From NCBI GenBank assembly GCA_019310195.1, contig JAFDET010000194.1, positions 1 to 10,620 of the forward strand: a DNA stretch of 10,620 nt. Direction: 5' to 3'. Positions 1 to 6,482 of the stretch are shown piece after piece; position 1 is the first letter of the stretch, and each line of letters starts with the position of its first letter. A program made the position numbers and the translations under genes. The stretch comes from Deltaproteobacteria bacterium. GTDB lineage: Bacteria; Myxococcota_A; UBA9160; JAFDET01. A model generated the notes under the pieces. That model was not told the origin of the DNA and did no database searches. It saw nothing but the letters and a program-made list of their open reading frames with translations.

Positions 1-2
1 TC

Positions 3-272
3 GCCGTGGGCGTGGCGGCGCTGGGCCTGTTGATGGTGAGCTCGATCCCCTACCGCTCGTCCAAGGAGGCCGACGTCAAGCACCCCTTCGGGACGCTGGT
101 GCTGTTCGTGCTGTGCCTGGCCGTGGTGGCGCAGGAGCCCATGCTGTCGCTCTTCGTGTTCTGCAGCGGCTACATGCTGTCCGGGCCGCTGGAGTGGGTC
201 TGGCGCAAGGTTGCCAAGCGCCCGCTGCCGGAGCTGGAGATCGTCGAGCCGGTCGAGGAGGCCCAGCCGTGA
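3..272 (+). CDS. pssA: CDP-diacylglycerol--serine O-phosphatidyltransferase, C-terminal part (5' end outside window)
   Basis: Phosphatidylserine synthase joins CDP-diacylglycerol to serine in the inner membrane, the first committed step to phosphatidylethanolamine. Only the last 90 or so codons are present. They encode a hydrophobic helix ending in the stretch LMVSSIPYRSSKE, then a basic/polar loop, then a second long hydrophobic segment (PFGTLVLFVLCLAVVAQEP onward) ending in YMLSGPLEWVWRK, and an acidic tail. The helix-then-'V(S/N)xxxYRSxK'-then-'LSGP' pattern is typical of the end of bacterial type II PssA. The CDP-alcohol phosphatidyltransferase catalytic motif lies upstream of the window, so it cannot be checked. 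The TGA stop overlaps the leuA GTG start (GTGA), so this gene heads or continues an operon with leuA. Another CDP-alcohol transferase is possible, but the leuA neighbour favours PssA. Confidence 0.8.
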   Translation, partial: AVGVAALGLLMVSSIPYRSSKEADVKHPFGTLVLFVLCLAVVAQEPMLSLFVFCSGYMLSGPLEWVWRKVAKRPLPELEIVEPVEEAQP

Positions 273-1822
273 AGGCCCCCGACGATCGCGTCCTGATCTT
301 CGACACGACCCTGCGCGACGGTGAGCAGTCTCCCGGCTGCAGCATGAATCTGGCGGAGAAGCTGCAGCTCGGGCGCCAGCTGGCCCGGCTGGGCGTGGAC
401 ATCATCGAGGCGGGCTTTCCGATCGCCAGCGAGGGCGATCTGGAGAGCGTGAAGGCGATCTCGCGCGAGATTCGCGAGCCGGTGATCTGTGCCTTGGCGC
501 GGACGGCGGCGGCGGACATCGAGCACGCCCAGGAAGCGCTGGCCGACGCGGCCCGGCCGCGGATTCACACCTTCATCGCCACCAGCGACATCCATCTCCA
601 GCACAAGCTGCGCATGACCCGGGAGCAGGTGCTCGAAGAGGTGGATCGGGCCGTGCGCCGGGCGCGGGGGTACGTGGACGACGTGGAGTTCTCCGCCGAG
701 GACGCCACCCGCTCCGACTGGGACTTCCTGGTAGCGGTATTCGAGGCCGCTCTGGACGCGGGCGCCACGACGCTGAATGTGCCGGACACCGTCGGCTACA
801 CGACCCCCACCGAGTACTACGATCTGATCCGCTTCCTGAAGGAGCAGGTGACGGGAAGCGAGCGGGCCATCTTCAGCCTTCACTGCCACGACGACCTGGG
901 GCTGGCCGTGGCCAATAGCCTGGCCGCCATCCGGGCAGGCGCACGGCAGGTGGAGTGCACCGTCAACGGCATCGGCGAGCGCGCGGGCAACACCGCCATG
1001 GAAGAAGTGGTGATGGCGCTCAAGACGCGGCGCGACGTGTATGGGGGCGTGGACACGGGCGTGGCCACCCAGGAGATCTACCCCACGAGCCGGATGCTCT
1101 CCTCGATCATCGGCGTGGCGGTCCAGCCCAACAAGGCCATCGTTGGAGACAACGCCTTCGCCCACGAGGCGGGCATCCACCAGGACGGCGTGCTGAAGGC
1201 CGCCATCACCTACGAGATCATGACGCCCCAGTCCATCGGGCGGACCAGCAACGATCTGGTGCTGGGCAAGCACTCGGGGCGCCACGCCCTGCGCGACCGC
1301 CTGGCGGAACTCGGCTTCCACCTGGAGGGCGACGAGCTCGCGCGGGTCTTCAAGCAGTTCAAGGACCTGGCCGACCGCAAGAAGACCATCTTCAACGAGG
1401 ACCTCGAGGCGCTGGTGTCCGATGCCGTGATCGTGCAGGACGACACCTACGAGCTCGGCGACCTGTCGATCATGTCCGGCAGCTTCGCCACGCCGACGGC
1501 CACCGTGGAGATGACGGTGGCGGGCGAACGCAAGAAGGCCACGGCCCAGGGCGTCGGCCCGGTGGACGCCGTCTTCCGGGCGGTGGCCGAGCTGACGGAG
1601 ACGAAGTCCGAGCTGGTGCGCTATCAGGTGAACGCGATCACCGGTGGAATGGACGCCCAGGGCGAGGTGACCGTCACGCTGGCCGACGGCGAGCGCAAGG
1701 TGATCGGTCACGGCGCTCACACGGACGTGATCGTGGCCAGTGCGAAGGCCTACGTGCACGCCCTCAACAAGCTCGAATGGCACAAGCGGCGCCACGCCGA
1801 GAGCGAGCCGCGGGGGATCTAA
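269..1822 (+). CDS. leuA: 2-isopropylmalate synthase
   Basis: LeuA condenses acetyl-CoA with 2-oxoisovalerate to 2-isopropylmalate, the first committed step of leucine synthesis, in the cytoplasm. The GTG start at 269 gives 517 residues, close to the 520 or so usual for type 1 enzymes. It has a strong Shine-Dalgarno (GAGGAGG, 255-261) 7 bases upstream and overlaps the pssA stop by 4 bases. An upstream in-frame start at 113 would only add residues that overlap pssA. The DRE-TIM barrel motif DTTLRDGEQSPG is at residues 12-23, HCHDD at 205-209 and NGIGERAGN at 233-241. The expected metal ligands are D17, H205, H207 and N241. After the linker region the C-terminal allosteric LeuA dimer domain (about 390-505, including ATPTATVEM and KVIGHGAHTDVIVASAKAY) is complete, so leucine feedback inhibition is plausible. 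No leader peptide, T-box or attenuator is seen. Homocitrate or citramalate synthase is less likely because leuB follows directly. Confidence 0.95.
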   Translation: MKAPDDRVLIFDTTLRDGEQSPGCSMNLAEKLQLGRQLARLGVDIIEAGFPIASEGDLESVKAISREIREPVICALARTAAADIEHAQEALADAARPRIHTFIATSDIHLQHKLRMTREQVLEEVDRAVRRARGYVDDVEFSAEDATRSDWDFLVAVFEAALDAGATTLNVPDTVGYTTPTEYYDLIRFLKEQVTGSERAIFSLHCHDDLGLAVANSLAAIRAGARQVECTVNGIGERAGNTAMEEVVMALKTRRDVYGGVDTGVATQEIYPTSRMLSSIIGVAVQPNKAIVGDNAFAHEAGIHQDGVLKAAITYEIMTPQSIGRTSNDLVLGKHSGRHALRDRLAELGFHLEGDELARVFKQFKDLADRKKTIFNEDLEALVSDAVIVQDDTYELGDLSIMSGSFATPTATVEMTVAGERKKATAQGVGPVDAVFRAVAELTETKSELVRYQVNAITGGMDAQGEVTVTLADGERKVIGHGAHTDVIVASAKAYVHALNKLEWHKRRHAESEPRGI

Positions 1823-1825
1823 CGT

Positions 1826-2908
1826 ATGGATCGGATTCTGGTCCTGCCCGGAGACGGCATCGGACCCGAGGTGACGCGCGAGGCGTGCCGGGTGCTGGAG
1901 GTCGCCGCCGAGCGCCACGGGCGCAAGCTGGTCTTCGAGGAGGGCCTGATCGGGGGCGCCTCCATCGACGCCCATGGGACGCCCCTGGCCGACGACGTGG
2001 TGGCTCTGGCGCGGGAGTGCGGCGCCGTGCTGCTGGGCGCGGTGGGCGGCCCGAAATGGGACGACATGCCCGTGGACACGCGCCCGGAGCGGGGTCTGCT
2101 GCGCATCCGCAAGGAGCTGGGCCTGTTCGCCAACCTGCGCCCGGCGACGGTGTTCCCCGCCCTGGTCGGCGCTTCGACCCTGCGCCCGGAGGTGGTGGAC
2201 GGCATCGACCTGCTCGTGGTGCGCGAGTTGACCGGCGGCATCTACTTCGGCGAGCCCCGCGGCCGCGCCCTGGTGGAGGGCCGCCGTGAGGCCCGCAACA
2301 CGATGGTCTACGACGAGTCCGAGGTGGCGCGCATCGCGCGCACGGCCTTCGACGCTGCCCGTGGACGCCGCCGTCATGTGACCCACGTCCACAAGGCCAA
2401 CGTACTGGAGGTCTCCCAGCTCTGGTGCGAGGTGGTGGACGAGGTGGCAGGCGAGTACCCGGACGTGGAGCTCAACCATCAGCTCGTCGACTCGTGCGCC
2501 ATGCTGCTGGTTCGAGAGCCGGCACGCTTCGACGTAATCGTGACCGGAAACCTCTTCGGCGACATCCTCTCGGACGAGGCCGCCATGATCACGGGCTCGT
2601 TGGGCATGCTGCCCTCGGCCAGCCTGGGCGAGGGCGGCGTCGGCCTCTACGAACCGGTGCACGGCTCGGCACCCGACATCGCCGGGCAGGATCGCTCCAA
2701 CCCGCTGGCGACGATCCTGTCTGCCGCCATGCTCCTGGAGCACTCCCTGTCCGCCCCCGAGGCCGCTAGCGACGTGCGCCGGGCCGTGTCGCAGGTGTTG
2801 GCCGCCGGGCATCGCACGGCGGATCTCGTTCTGCCCGGACAGGACACGGCGACCCTGGGCTGCCGAGCCATGGGCGATCGCATCCTGGAGGCGCTGGGCG
2901 CGTCATGA
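1826..2908 (+). CDS. leuB: 3-isopropylmalate dehydrogenase
   Basis: LeuB oxidises and decarboxylates 3-isopropylmalate with NAD+ to 2-oxoisocaproate, the third step of leucine synthesis. The protein is 360 residues, normal for the family. The start LPGDGIGPEV (residues 7-16) is the usual N-terminal motif. RELTGGIYFGEPRG carries the active-site Tyr (Y140), VHKANV carries the catalytic Lys (K190), and D222, D246 and D250 are the expected Mg/Mn ligands; D246 and D250 sit in the signature NLFGDILSDEAAMITGS. The adenine-binding stretch GSAPDIAG is intact. The VDSCAM segment replaces the commoner VDNAAM, a mild variation. It begins 3 bases after the leuA stop, with a G-rich Shine-Dalgarno near 1812-1817, and its TGA overlaps the next gene's ATG. 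leuC and leuD, which often lie between leuA and leuB, are absent here. Confidence 0.95.
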   Translation: MDRILVLPGDGIGPEVTREACRVLEVAAERHGRKLVFEEGLIGGASIDAHGTPLADDVVALARECGAVLLGAVGGPKWDDMPVDTRPERGLLRIRKELGLFANLRPATVFPALVGASTLRPEVVDGIDLLVVRELTGGIYFGEPRGRALVEGRREARNTMVYDESEVARIARTAFDAARGRRRHVTHVHKANVLEVSQLWCEVVDEVAGEYPDVELNHQLVDSCAMLLVREPARFDVIVTGNLFGDILSDEAAMITGSLGMLPSASLGEGGVGLYEPVHGSAPDIAGQDRSNPLATILSAAMLLEHSLSAPEAASDVRRAVSQVLAAGHRTADLVLPGQDTATLGCRAMGDRILEALGAS

Positions 2909-3891
2909 GCAGCAACTTGATGCTGGAGGTGGCCGTCATCGGGGCCACTGGCGCCCTGGGCAGTGAGCTCGTCGCCGTGCTGGGCGAACGCAACTTCCCC
3001 GTCGGCCGCCTGCGCCCGATCGCCAGCGAGAGCAGTCTGGGGGAGAGCGTCGAGCTGCGCGGCGAGGAGATCCCGGTCGAGGTCGAGCTGACCTCGCTGG
3101 ACGGTGTCGACCTGATCTTCCTGTGTGCGCCCCCCGATGTGTCCCTGGACTACGCCGGAAAGGCGCTGCGCGCGCGGGTACCCGCCATCGACCTCTCCGG
3201 AGCCCTGGCGGACCAGCCCGACGTCAGCCTGCTCGTGGGCGACTGGTTGGAGTCGGCGGCGGAGTCGGTGCGCCCGCTGGTGGCCGGGCCCGGCGGGGCG
3301 ACCCTGGCGCTGGCCCTGGTGCTGGCGCCTCTGGAGCGGGCGGCCGGACTTCGCCGCGTGGTGGTCACCACCTTCGAGGCCGCCTCCGTGGCCGGCCGCC
3401 TGGGTGTGGAAGAGCTCACGGAGGAGAGCATCGCGCTCTTCAACCAGCAGCCGGTTTCCGATGATTCGGCCGCATTCGATTGCCGGCCGGCCGTGGAGCC
3501 CCCCGACGACGATGGGGCCACGCTCCAGGAGGCCCGGGTCGTGGCCGGGCTGCAGCGGCTGCTGCGGCGCGAGCTGGACGTAGCCGTTACGTCGGTGCGG
3601 GTTCCCACCTTCGGCGGCGACGGGCTGTCTGTGTGGATCGAGACCGAACGCCCCCTGGACCCCCAGGAGCTGCAGGCGGCTCTGGAGAAGGCCCCGGGCG
3701 TGACCGTCTGGCCCGAGCCGGCCGGGCCCAGCACGCGCGCCTCCGTGGAGCGCGACGTGGTGCTGGTGGGTCGCCTGCGGGCCGCCGGCGGTGGGCTGGG
3801 TTTCTGGGTGTCGGTCGATGGCCTGCACGTGGCGGCCCGCAACGCCGTGCTCCTCGCCGAGGCGCGGCCCTTTGCGCGCCTGGTGTCGTGA
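2905..3891 (+). CDS. Aspartate-semialdehyde dehydrogenase homologue lacking catalytic residues (USG-1-like)
   Basis: The fold is that of aspartate-semialdehyde dehydrogenase (Asd), which makes aspartate semialdehyde for lysine, threonine and methionine. The protein is 328 residues, near the usual 335-350. The NADP-binding Rossmann motif GATGALG is at 13-19, followed by ERNFPVGRLRPIASE, and the C-terminal helix AARNAVLLAEA is conserved. The active site is not. By manual alignment, the position of the nucleophilic Cys in the (N)PNCST loop is G131 (VAGPGGATL). The substrate-binding Arg of the SAFR motif is A102, the Gln of TYQA is E158 (TFEAAS), and the catalytic His after RVP is D239 (RVPTFGGDG). 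These losses match the USG-1 group, a non-catalytic Asd paralogue found beside asd or truA in gammaproteobacteria. It has 4-base overlaps with leuB (ATGA) and truA (GTGA). The reading frame is intact with ordinary codon use, so it is not a pseudogene. Its actual role is unknown. Confidence 0.85.
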   Translation: MSSNLMLEVAVIGATGALGSELVAVLGERNFPVGRLRPIASESSLGESVELRGEEIPVEVELTSLDGVDLIFLCAPPDVSLDYAGKALRARVPAIDLSGALADQPDVSLLVGDWLESAAESVRPLVAGPGGATLALALVLAPLERAAGLRRVVVTTFEAASVAGRLGVEELTEESIALFNQQPVSDDSAAFDCRPAVEPPDDDGATLQEARVVAGLQRLLRRELDVAVTSVRVPTFGGDGLSVWIETERPLDPQELQAALEKAPGVTVWPEPAGPSTRASVERDVVLVGRLRAAGGGLGFWVSVDGLHVAARNAVLLAEARPFARLVS

Positions 3892-4748
3892 GGACGTTCC
3901 GGCTCATCCTCGAGTACGACGGCTCCGATTTCGACGGCTGGCAGGTTCAGGACGGCGAGAGCCGCACCGTCCAGGGAACGCTGCGCGAGGCGCTGGCGCG
4001 TGTCACCGGCGAGGCGGCGAGCGTGCTGGGGGCAGGGCGCACCGACGCGGGCACACACGCCGAGGGCCAGGTGGCAGCCGTGCGCCTGGAGACCTCGATG
4101 CCGCCCGAGGCGCTGCTCCGGGCCCTCAATGGGGTCTTGCCCCGGGACCTGGCCGTTCGCGACGTGAGCCTCGCGCCCGACGACTTCCATCCGATCCGCG
4201 ACGCGCACTCCAAGTGGTATCGCTACGCGGTCTGGAACGGTCCGGGGCGCTCTCCGCTGCGCAACCGGACCCACCTGTACGTGGCGCCGCGCCTGGACGT
4301 GCCGGCCATGCGGGCCGCCGCCAAGGCCCTGGTGGGGCGCCACGACTTCGCCGCCTTCATGGCGGTCAAGAGCGACGTGCGCACGACGGAGCGCACGATC
4401 TTCTCCTTCGAGATCGAGGCCCGCGGCGACGGGGAGATCCTTTTCCAGGTGGAAGGGGCCGGATTCCTGCGCCACATGGTGCGCATCGTCGTGGGCACCC
4501 TGCTCGAGGTGGGCCGCGGCCGTCGCCCGCCCGGCGACGTGGCAGAGGTTCTGGCCGGGCGGGACCGGCGCGCGGCCGGCCCCACGGTGCCGGCCCACGG
4601 GCTCACGCTGGTGGAGGTCCGCTACGCGGATCCTGCCCTGCCGCTCCGCTGCTCTAGGCACCCCCTGGCCACGCCCGCCGAGCACCCCACGGGGGCACCC
4701 AGGGGATCCTCCTCGGTTTGCCTTGCGGGCCCGGACATCCTGTCGTAG
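3888..4748 (+). CDS. truA: tRNA pseudouridine(38-40) synthase
   Basis: TruA isomerises uridines 38-40 in the anticodon stem-loop of many tRNAs to pseudouridine. The GTG start at 3888 overlaps the upstream stop (GTGA) and gives the canonical start RTFRLILEYDGSDFDGWQ. The catalytic Asp is D53 in GAGRTDAGTHAEGQ. Other family landmarks are RALNGVLPRDLAV, the Tyr-bearing KWYRYAVWNG, GRHDFAAFMAV, GFLRHMVRIVVGTLLEVGRGR and the closing AHGLTLVEVRY, which ends at residue 246. The protein then runs another 40 residues to 286, an unusually long, Pro- and Ser-rich tail without TruA similarity, encoded by what looks like spacer DNA. A +1-shifted stop at 4655-4657 would give a normal length, so either a natural extension or a one-base sequence error is possible. 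No Shine-Dalgarno is obvious; translation is probably coupled to the upstream gene. Confidence 0.93.
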   Translation: MRTFRLILEYDGSDFDGWQVQDGESRTVQGTLREALARVTGEAASVLGAGRTDAGTHAEGQVAAVRLETSMPPEALLRALNGVLPRDLAVRDVSLAPDDFHPIRDAHSKWYRYAVWNGPGRSPLRNRTHLYVAPRLDVPAMRAAAKALVGRHDFAAFMAVKSDVRTTERTIFSFEIEARGDGEILFQVEGAGFLRHMVRIVVGTLLEVGRGRRPPGDVAEVLAGRDRRAAGPTVPAHGLTLVEVRYADPALPLRCSRHPLATPAEHPTGAPRGSSSVCLAGPDILS

Positions 4749-4753
4749 CTTTC

Positions 4754-4783
4754 TTGAGTTGGGAAAAAATTCCCAAGTTTACC
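4754..4783 (+). promoter_or_regulatory. AT-rich patch with an 18-bp inverted repeat; candidate operator/promoter of the next gene
   Basis: The perfect palindromic arms TTGGGAA (4759-4765) and TTCCCAA (4770-4776) flank AAAA. They lie in a markedly AT-rich stretch between truA and the exported-protein gene, in a window that is otherwise very GC-rich. A poor sigma-70-like pair (TTGAGT at 4754 and TTTACC at 4778, 18-base spacer) overlaps it. No T-run follows, so a Rho-independent terminator is unlikely. Best guess: a regulator-binding site or promoter for the gene starting at 4816. The regulator is unknown. Confidence 0.4.
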
Positions 4784-4802
4784 CGGCGGAGAGCCGAAGA
4801 GC

Positions 4803-4808
4803 AGGAGG
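4803..4808 (+). promoter_or_regulatory. Shine-Dalgarno that favours the ATG at 4816
   Basis: AGGAGG lies 7 bases before the ATG at 4816. The alternative in-frame ATGs at 4837 and 4843 have only GGAG-type matches (4833-4836), one of them too close. This favours the longer N-terminus with an extended basic n-region of the signal peptide, although 4843 (MKRTHF) remains possible. Confidence 0.6.
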
Positions 4809-4815
4809 GTCCCGG

Positions 4816-6312
4816 ATGGGGAAGGGAAAGGCGGAGATGTCCATGAAGCGAACGCATTTCGTCCTGCAACTCGTCGGGGGCCTGGCGGCCCTGGCCTGGC
4901 TCCTGGCGGCGCCCGTCGCCGGAGCGGATTCCAAGGGCAAGACCAAGGTCAAGGCCGCCTTCGAAAACACCGGCGTGCAGCCCGCCGCCGAGGGCAAGGT
5001 CGCGTTCAAGGCCAAGTCCGGCCAGAGCGAGCTCGAGTTCGAGTTCGAAGACCTGGATCCGACCAAGACCTACACGCTGTCCTGCGACGGCACGACCTGG
5101 GCGACCTTCCAGGCCGGCGCGGCCGAGCTGCACTTTTCGTCCAGCCCCAGCCCGGGTGAGCCGATGCTGCCCCGCGATCCGCGGGGGGCGAGCTTCGCCC
5201 TGAACGACGCTTCCCAGGATGTCCTGACGGTCGTTCTCTCGGGCCCCGGCGAGCCGGCGGGAAGCCAGGCGAGCGACAAGGGCTCGCTGGACGACTCCGG
5301 TCTGCCGCCCCGTGCCTCGACGAAGACCAGCTTCGTGCGCAAGAGCAAGGGTGACAAGGTCTGGAACGTGAGTGGACAGAAGCTCCCGGCCGGCTCGTAC
5401 AAGCTCATGGTCGATGGCGAGGATGAGGCCGAGTTCGAGATCGAGAAGGAGGGCGGCAAGTTCAAGCTGCGCTTCGCGGATCCCCAGAAGCCCGGCAAGG
5501 ACCTGCCCCTGGATTTCGATCCTCGCGACAGTCTGGTGGAGCTCGAAGGGCCTTCGGGCGTGATGGCCTCCAGCGACGGCTCGCCCTCCATCGACGGTCT
5601 CGACGCCTGCGACGAGTCCGAGGTCGAGGTGCCTTTGGCGGCGATCGGCGGTGTGGGCAAGGGCAAGTCCGAGCTCAAGGTCGACGACGACTGCGACAAG
5701 AGCTTCGAGGTGGAGATCGAGGAGGTTCCCGAAGGCGCCTACGACGTCACCGTGGACGGCGTCGTGCGAGGCACGCTCCAGGCCGCCTTCAACGCCGCCA
5801 AGGGCGAGGTGGAGGGCGAGATCGAGTGGGAGACCGACCCGGACGATCCGGGCGAGCTGCTGCTGGACTTCGACCCGGAAGGGGCGTTGGTGGAGGTGAA
5901 GCAGGGCGACACGGTCTTCTTCTCCGGCATCCAGACGCCGCCGCTGCCGGGCGCGCCCGGGGGCGGTCTCTGCACCGAGAGCGAGACCCAGGTGGCCCTG
6001 GTGAGCACTGGAGCGATCGCCGGCGCCAAGGGGAAGGCGGACCTCGACGTGGACGACGACTGCGACGAGGACTTCGAGGTGGAGATCGAGGACGTTCCCG
6101 AGGGCGCCTACGACGTCATCGTGGGCGGGGTGCTGCGAGGCACGATCCAGGCCGTCTTCAACCCCGCCAATGGCGAGGTGGAAGGCGAGCTCGAGTGGGA
6201 CAGCGACCCCGACGACCCCGGCGAGCTGCTGCTGGACTTCGACCCGCGAGGACAGCTGATCGAGATCCTTGACGGCGGGATCGTGATCCTGGAGCGGACC
6301 TTCCCGAGCTGA
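4816..6312 (+). CDS. Exported acidic protein made of about four tandem modules, function unknown
   Basis: I do not recognise a named family. The 498-residue product opens with a basic stretch (MGKGKAEMSMKR) and a hydrophobic core (LQLVGGLAALAWLLAAPVAGA), a Sec signal peptide probably cleaved after AGA. The rest is rich in Asp, Glu and Gly and splits into about four modules: A (46-143), B (163-253), C (265-371) and D (386-498). Each follows one plan: 'GK' strand, EVEIE/EFEFE strand, 'xxxGxYxVxVxG', 'G(E/K)xxxxxxW/F', 'DPxxPG', 'LLLDFDPxGxLVEV'. C and D are about 77% identical over 73 residues by hand count; A and B are much more diverged. C and D each carry a Cys pair (C265/C293, C386/C416) that could form disulfides outside the cytoplasm. 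The DDDCD and DPDDPGE clusters could bind Ca2+, but this is a guess. It is probably a beta-rich extracellular, periplasmic or surface repeat protein. Codon use resembles the neighbours. It stands alone between an AT-rich putative operator and two strong hairpins. Confidence 0.85.
   Translation: MGKGKAEMSMKRTHFVLQLVGGLAALAWLLAAPVAGADSKGKTKVKAAFENTGVQPAAEGKVAFKAKSGQSELEFEFEDLDPTKTYTLSCDGTTWATFQAGAAELHFSSSPSPGEPMLPRDPRGASFALNDASQDVLTVVLSGPGEPAGSQASDKGSLDDSGLPPRASTKTSFVRKSKGDKVWNVSGQKLPAGSYKLMVDGEDEAEFEIEKEGGKFKLRFADPQKPGKDLPLDFDPRDSLVELEGPSGVMASSDGSPSIDGLDACDESEVEVPLAAIGGVGKGKSELKVDDDCDKSFEVEIEEVPEGAYDVTVDGVVRGTLQAAFNAAKGEVEGEIEWETDPDDPGELLLDFDPEGALVEVKQGDTVFFSGIQTPPLPGAPGGGLCTESETQVALVSTGAIAGAKGKADLDVDDDCDEDFEVEIEDVPEGAYDVIVGGVLRGTIQAVFNPANGEVEGELEWDSDPDDPGELLLDFDPRGQLIEILDGGIVILERTFPS
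5608..5928 (+). repeat. Tandem coding repeat, copy 1 (module C)
   Basis: This encodes residues 265-371 of the exported repeat protein. Positions 5680-5880 line up without gaps with 6049-6249 at a constant offset of 369 bases. Similarity is evident in the DNA as well as the protein: for example GAGGTGGAGATCGAGGA and GGCGCCTACGACGTCA occur in both copies. Confidence 0.85.
5971..6297 (+). repeat. Tandem coding repeat, copy 2 (module D)
   Basis: This second copy (residues 386-494) is homologous to module C across its length. It has a two-residue difference in the spacing of the Cys pair and a short Pro/Gly-rich linker (QTPPLPGAPGGG) before it. The high identity suggests recent in-gene duplication or gene conversion. 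Confidence 0.85.
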
Positions 6313-6328
6313 GCGAGCCGATGCGCGG

Positions 6329-6352
6329 GCGTCCGGGGGCTGCCCCGGACGC
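6329..6352 (+). terminator. GC hairpin 1 after the exported-protein gene
   Basis: A perfect 10-bp stem GCGTCCGGGG/CCCCGGACGC (6329-6338 with 6343-6352) encloses the loop GCTG, beginning 17 bases after the stop codon. There is no T-run, so it may work as a U-less hairpin terminator, an mRNA 3'-end stabiliser, or a protein site. Confidence 0.5.
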
Positions 6353-6357
6353 AGGCC

Positions 6358-6382
6358 GGGCCCGGGCGTCGAGCCCGGGCCC
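6358..6382 (+). terminator. GC hairpin 2 after the exported-protein gene
   Basis: A second perfect 10-bp stem GGGCCCGGGC/GCCCGGGCCC (6358-6367 with 6373-6382) encloses the loop GTCGA and starts 5 bases after hairpin 1. It also lacks a T-run. Together the two separate this gene from the rplM promoter region. Confidence 0.5.
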
Positions 6383-6443
6383 CCGGGCCTCGCGCTCTCG
6401 GCAGTTCCCTTGCGAAATCGAGAAGTTGGACGCGGGAACGCGC

Positions 6444-6473
6444 TTGACGCCCCGCGGGCCGTGGGGTACCTAT
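6444..6473 (+). promoter_or_regulatory. Putative sigma-70-type promoter of rplM-rpsI
   Basis: TTGACG (6444-6449) is followed, after 17 bases, by TACCTAT (6467-6473). The -35 is 5/6 to consensus; the -10 is weak. Transcription would start near 6479-6481, only 2-4 bases before the rplM ATG at 6483, which also lacks a Shine-Dalgarno. The two facts fit a nearly leaderless mRNA. Confidence 0.45.
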
Positions 6474-6482
6474 CCCGGCTCC

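Noticed and set aside
113..268. Extended N-terminus for leuA
   Set aside because: The added residues are the frame-shifted reading of pssA; the GTG at 269 has a well-placed GAGGAGG and matches family length.
170..2812. A very long open frame of 880 codons on the minus strand opposite leuA-leuB
   Set aside because: It lies exactly opposite two unmistakable genes, is rich in His, Arg, Gly and Ala as expected for the antisense of GC-rich codons, and resembles no protein family.
2905..3891. Decayed pseudogene of asd
   Set aside because: The frame is full length, both overlaps are intact and the cofactor motif is kept; loss of catalytic residues fits a known paralogue group better.
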